Positions 6,706 to 7,341 of a stretch of DNA of 7,341 nt are shown here, in pieces (the stretch's first letter is position 1; every line of letters begins with the position of its first letter). Made by a program: the position numbers and the translations under genes. The notes below the pieces were generated by a model. It had not been told where the DNA came from, searched no databases, and saw nothing but the letters and a program-made list of their open reading frames with translations. Source of the stretch: Candidatus Avelusimicrobium alvi (GTDB lineage Bacteria > Elusimicrobiota > Elusimicrobia > Elusimicrobiales > Elusimicrobiaceae); assembly GCA_002329395.1 (NCBI GenBank), contig DCTQ01000098.1, positions 8,457 through 15,797 on the forward strand, in the 5' to 3' direction.

Positions 6706-6707
6706 TT

Positions 6708-7175
6708 ATGCAAACATTGATTAAACGTTTTGTGGGGCTGAATATTTGGGTAAAGATTATTTTCTTCTTTTGCCTGTTCGGTTCGTTTGTCAACTTATTT
6801 CTGGTCCTGCGCGATATTTCTTCGGACGGCGTGCTCTTGCGCCTGCACGCGGGTTTCCTGGTGCTGTATGCGTCCCAGGCGGCGTTTATGTTACTGCACG
6901 AGCGGTATGTGTGCGTATTGGCCGCCTTGCAGGGCTTGCTGGCGCTTTTGACTAATGCGGATTTTACGTTTGTGCCGCTTTTGCGCGTGCTGGGGCAATT
7001 TTATTATATATTCAGCGCAACGCCCTCGGTGGAAGCGATGACCGTTTATAAATATGTGTTTGTTTCGGCGGCGTTTACGCTCCAAATGTTAAGCGCATAT
7101 ATTCTGTTTGCGATGCTTCCCAAATACGAGCCGAAGAAAAAGACGGCTGAGCCTGTGCCGGCAGAACAGCATTAA
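6708..7175 (+). CDS. Small integral membrane protein, function unknown
   Basis: I do not recognise this 155-residue protein. Hydrophobic segments lie at about 14-36 (WVKIIFFFCLFGSFVNLFLVL), 43-63, 66-82 and 115-138, with a further semi-hydrophobic stretch at 86-103. Short charged turns (RDISSDG, HER) separate the early ones. The basic N-terminus (IKR) and the basic, proline-containing tail (PKYEPKKK then AEPVPAEQH) fit four membrane passes with both ends in the cytoplasm. No catalytic or binding motif is visible. The ATG follows the ddl stop by 2 nt with no Shine-Dalgarno sequence, so translation is probably coupled to ddl, and the protein is likely made in proportion to it. A strong terminator follows 16 nt after the stop. 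An envelope-related role is suggested only by position. Confidence 0.82.
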   Translation: MQTLIKRFVGLNIWVKIIFFFCLFGSFVNLFLVLRDISSDGVLLRLHAGFLVLYASQAAFMLLHERYVCVLAALQGLLALLTNADFTFVPLLRVLGQFYYIFSATPSVEAMTVYKYVFVSAAFTLQMLSAYILFAMLPKYEPKKKTAEPVPAEQH

Positions 7176-7191
7176 GCCCGGATGGATTTGA

Positions 7192-7228
7192 ATTAAAAAA
7201 CCCCGCTTTTTTGGCGGGGTTTTTTAAT
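7192..7228. terminator. Bidirectional Rho-independent terminator
   Basis: A perfect 15-bp inverted repeat (7192-7206 with 7214-7228) surrounds a 7-nt loop. The GC core is CCCCGC/GCGGGG, flanked by AAAAAA on the left (7195-7200) and TTTTTT on the right (7220-7225). Read on either strand the hairpin is followed by a U tract, so it should end transcription both from the ddl side and from any minus-strand gene arriving from the right. Confidence 0.93.
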
Positions 7229-7252
7229 GCCGTGGCGGCGGCGTATGGCGCT

Positions 7253-7341
7253 TTAATACGTTAGGATGAGGGCGCATAGCATGGCGGCCCGGACCCTGCT
7301 GCTGGCCCGGCGGGTGCGGCTTTTCGGGCCGTGTTGTTGCC
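7253..7341 (-). CDS. Possible 3' end of a convergent minus-strand gene (partial, doubtful)
   Basis: One minus-strand frame is open from the window edge to a TAA at 7255-7253 and would end in RRASSRVRAAMLCALILTY. The stop falls about 25 nt before the bidirectional terminator, a natural distance, and most third codon positions are G or C as in the other genes. A second minus frame, ending at 7224 inside the terminator with a His/Pro-rich tail, and a plus-strand frame from an ATG at 7266 are also open over this short stretch, so the choice is uncertain. No family can be named. Confidence 0.25.
   Translation of the reverse strand, partial: QQHGPKSRTRRASSRVRAAMLCALILTY

Noticed and set aside
5831..6793. 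Long minus-strand open frame opposite ddl
   Set aside because: Arg/Pro-rich low-plausibility translation antisense to a fully conserved enzyme; a by-product of GC-rich codon use.

Overview
The window reads as ordinary bacterial chromosome. It is GC-rich and densely packed, with all six internal reading frames on the + strand, Shine-Dalgarno-type starts and TAA stops. No phage, transposon, CRISPR or tRNA/rRNA signal was seen. The enzyme set (MurA, a D-Ala-D-Ala-type Ddl) indicates a peptidoglycan-making bacterium. The phylum cannot be fixed from sequence alone. A gut Elusimicrobiota-like lineage is one weak guess from the general look of the proteins, and I would not rely on it.

Region 1 (1-3296) is a tight three-gene run. 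It holds the 3' part of prmC (release-factor glutamine methyltransferase, 5' end outside the window), murA (first committed step of peptidoglycan synthesis) and folC (folylpolyglutamate/dihydrofolate synthase). The prmC-murA gap is 22 nt, and murA and folC overlap by one base (TAATG), so this looks like one transcript with translational coupling. A prfA gene just upstream would be the expected partner of prmC.

Region 2 (3297-5631) starts with a short intergenic stretch carrying a convincing sigma70-type promoter (TTGACA, 18-nt spacer, extended -10). It drives a 723-residue protein made mostly of coiled coil, and this is the least ordinary gene here. Its centre is a run of thirteen 14-residue units in phase. 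Leucine sits at almost every heptad d position, while the a positions are mostly Asn, Lys, Thr or Ala. A Pro/Ala-rich linker and a short aromatic/basic C-terminal tail follow. A perfect 8-bp hairpin with a weak T tail separates it from the next gene.

Region 3 (5632-7228) holds ddl (D-alanine-D-alanine ligase), then, 2 nt later and with no ribosome binding site of its own, a small protein with about four membrane segments and no recognised family. A perfect 15-bp inverted repeat flanked by A and T tracts closes the unit and should terminate transcription from both sides. The last ~110 bases may carry the 3' end of a convergent minus-strand gene, but this is weak.

Together the window couples peptidoglycan precursor synthesis (MurA, Ddl) with a large coiled-coil protein and a small membrane protein. 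A morphogenesis or envelope-scaffold role for the two unknowns is a testable guess, not a demonstrated one.
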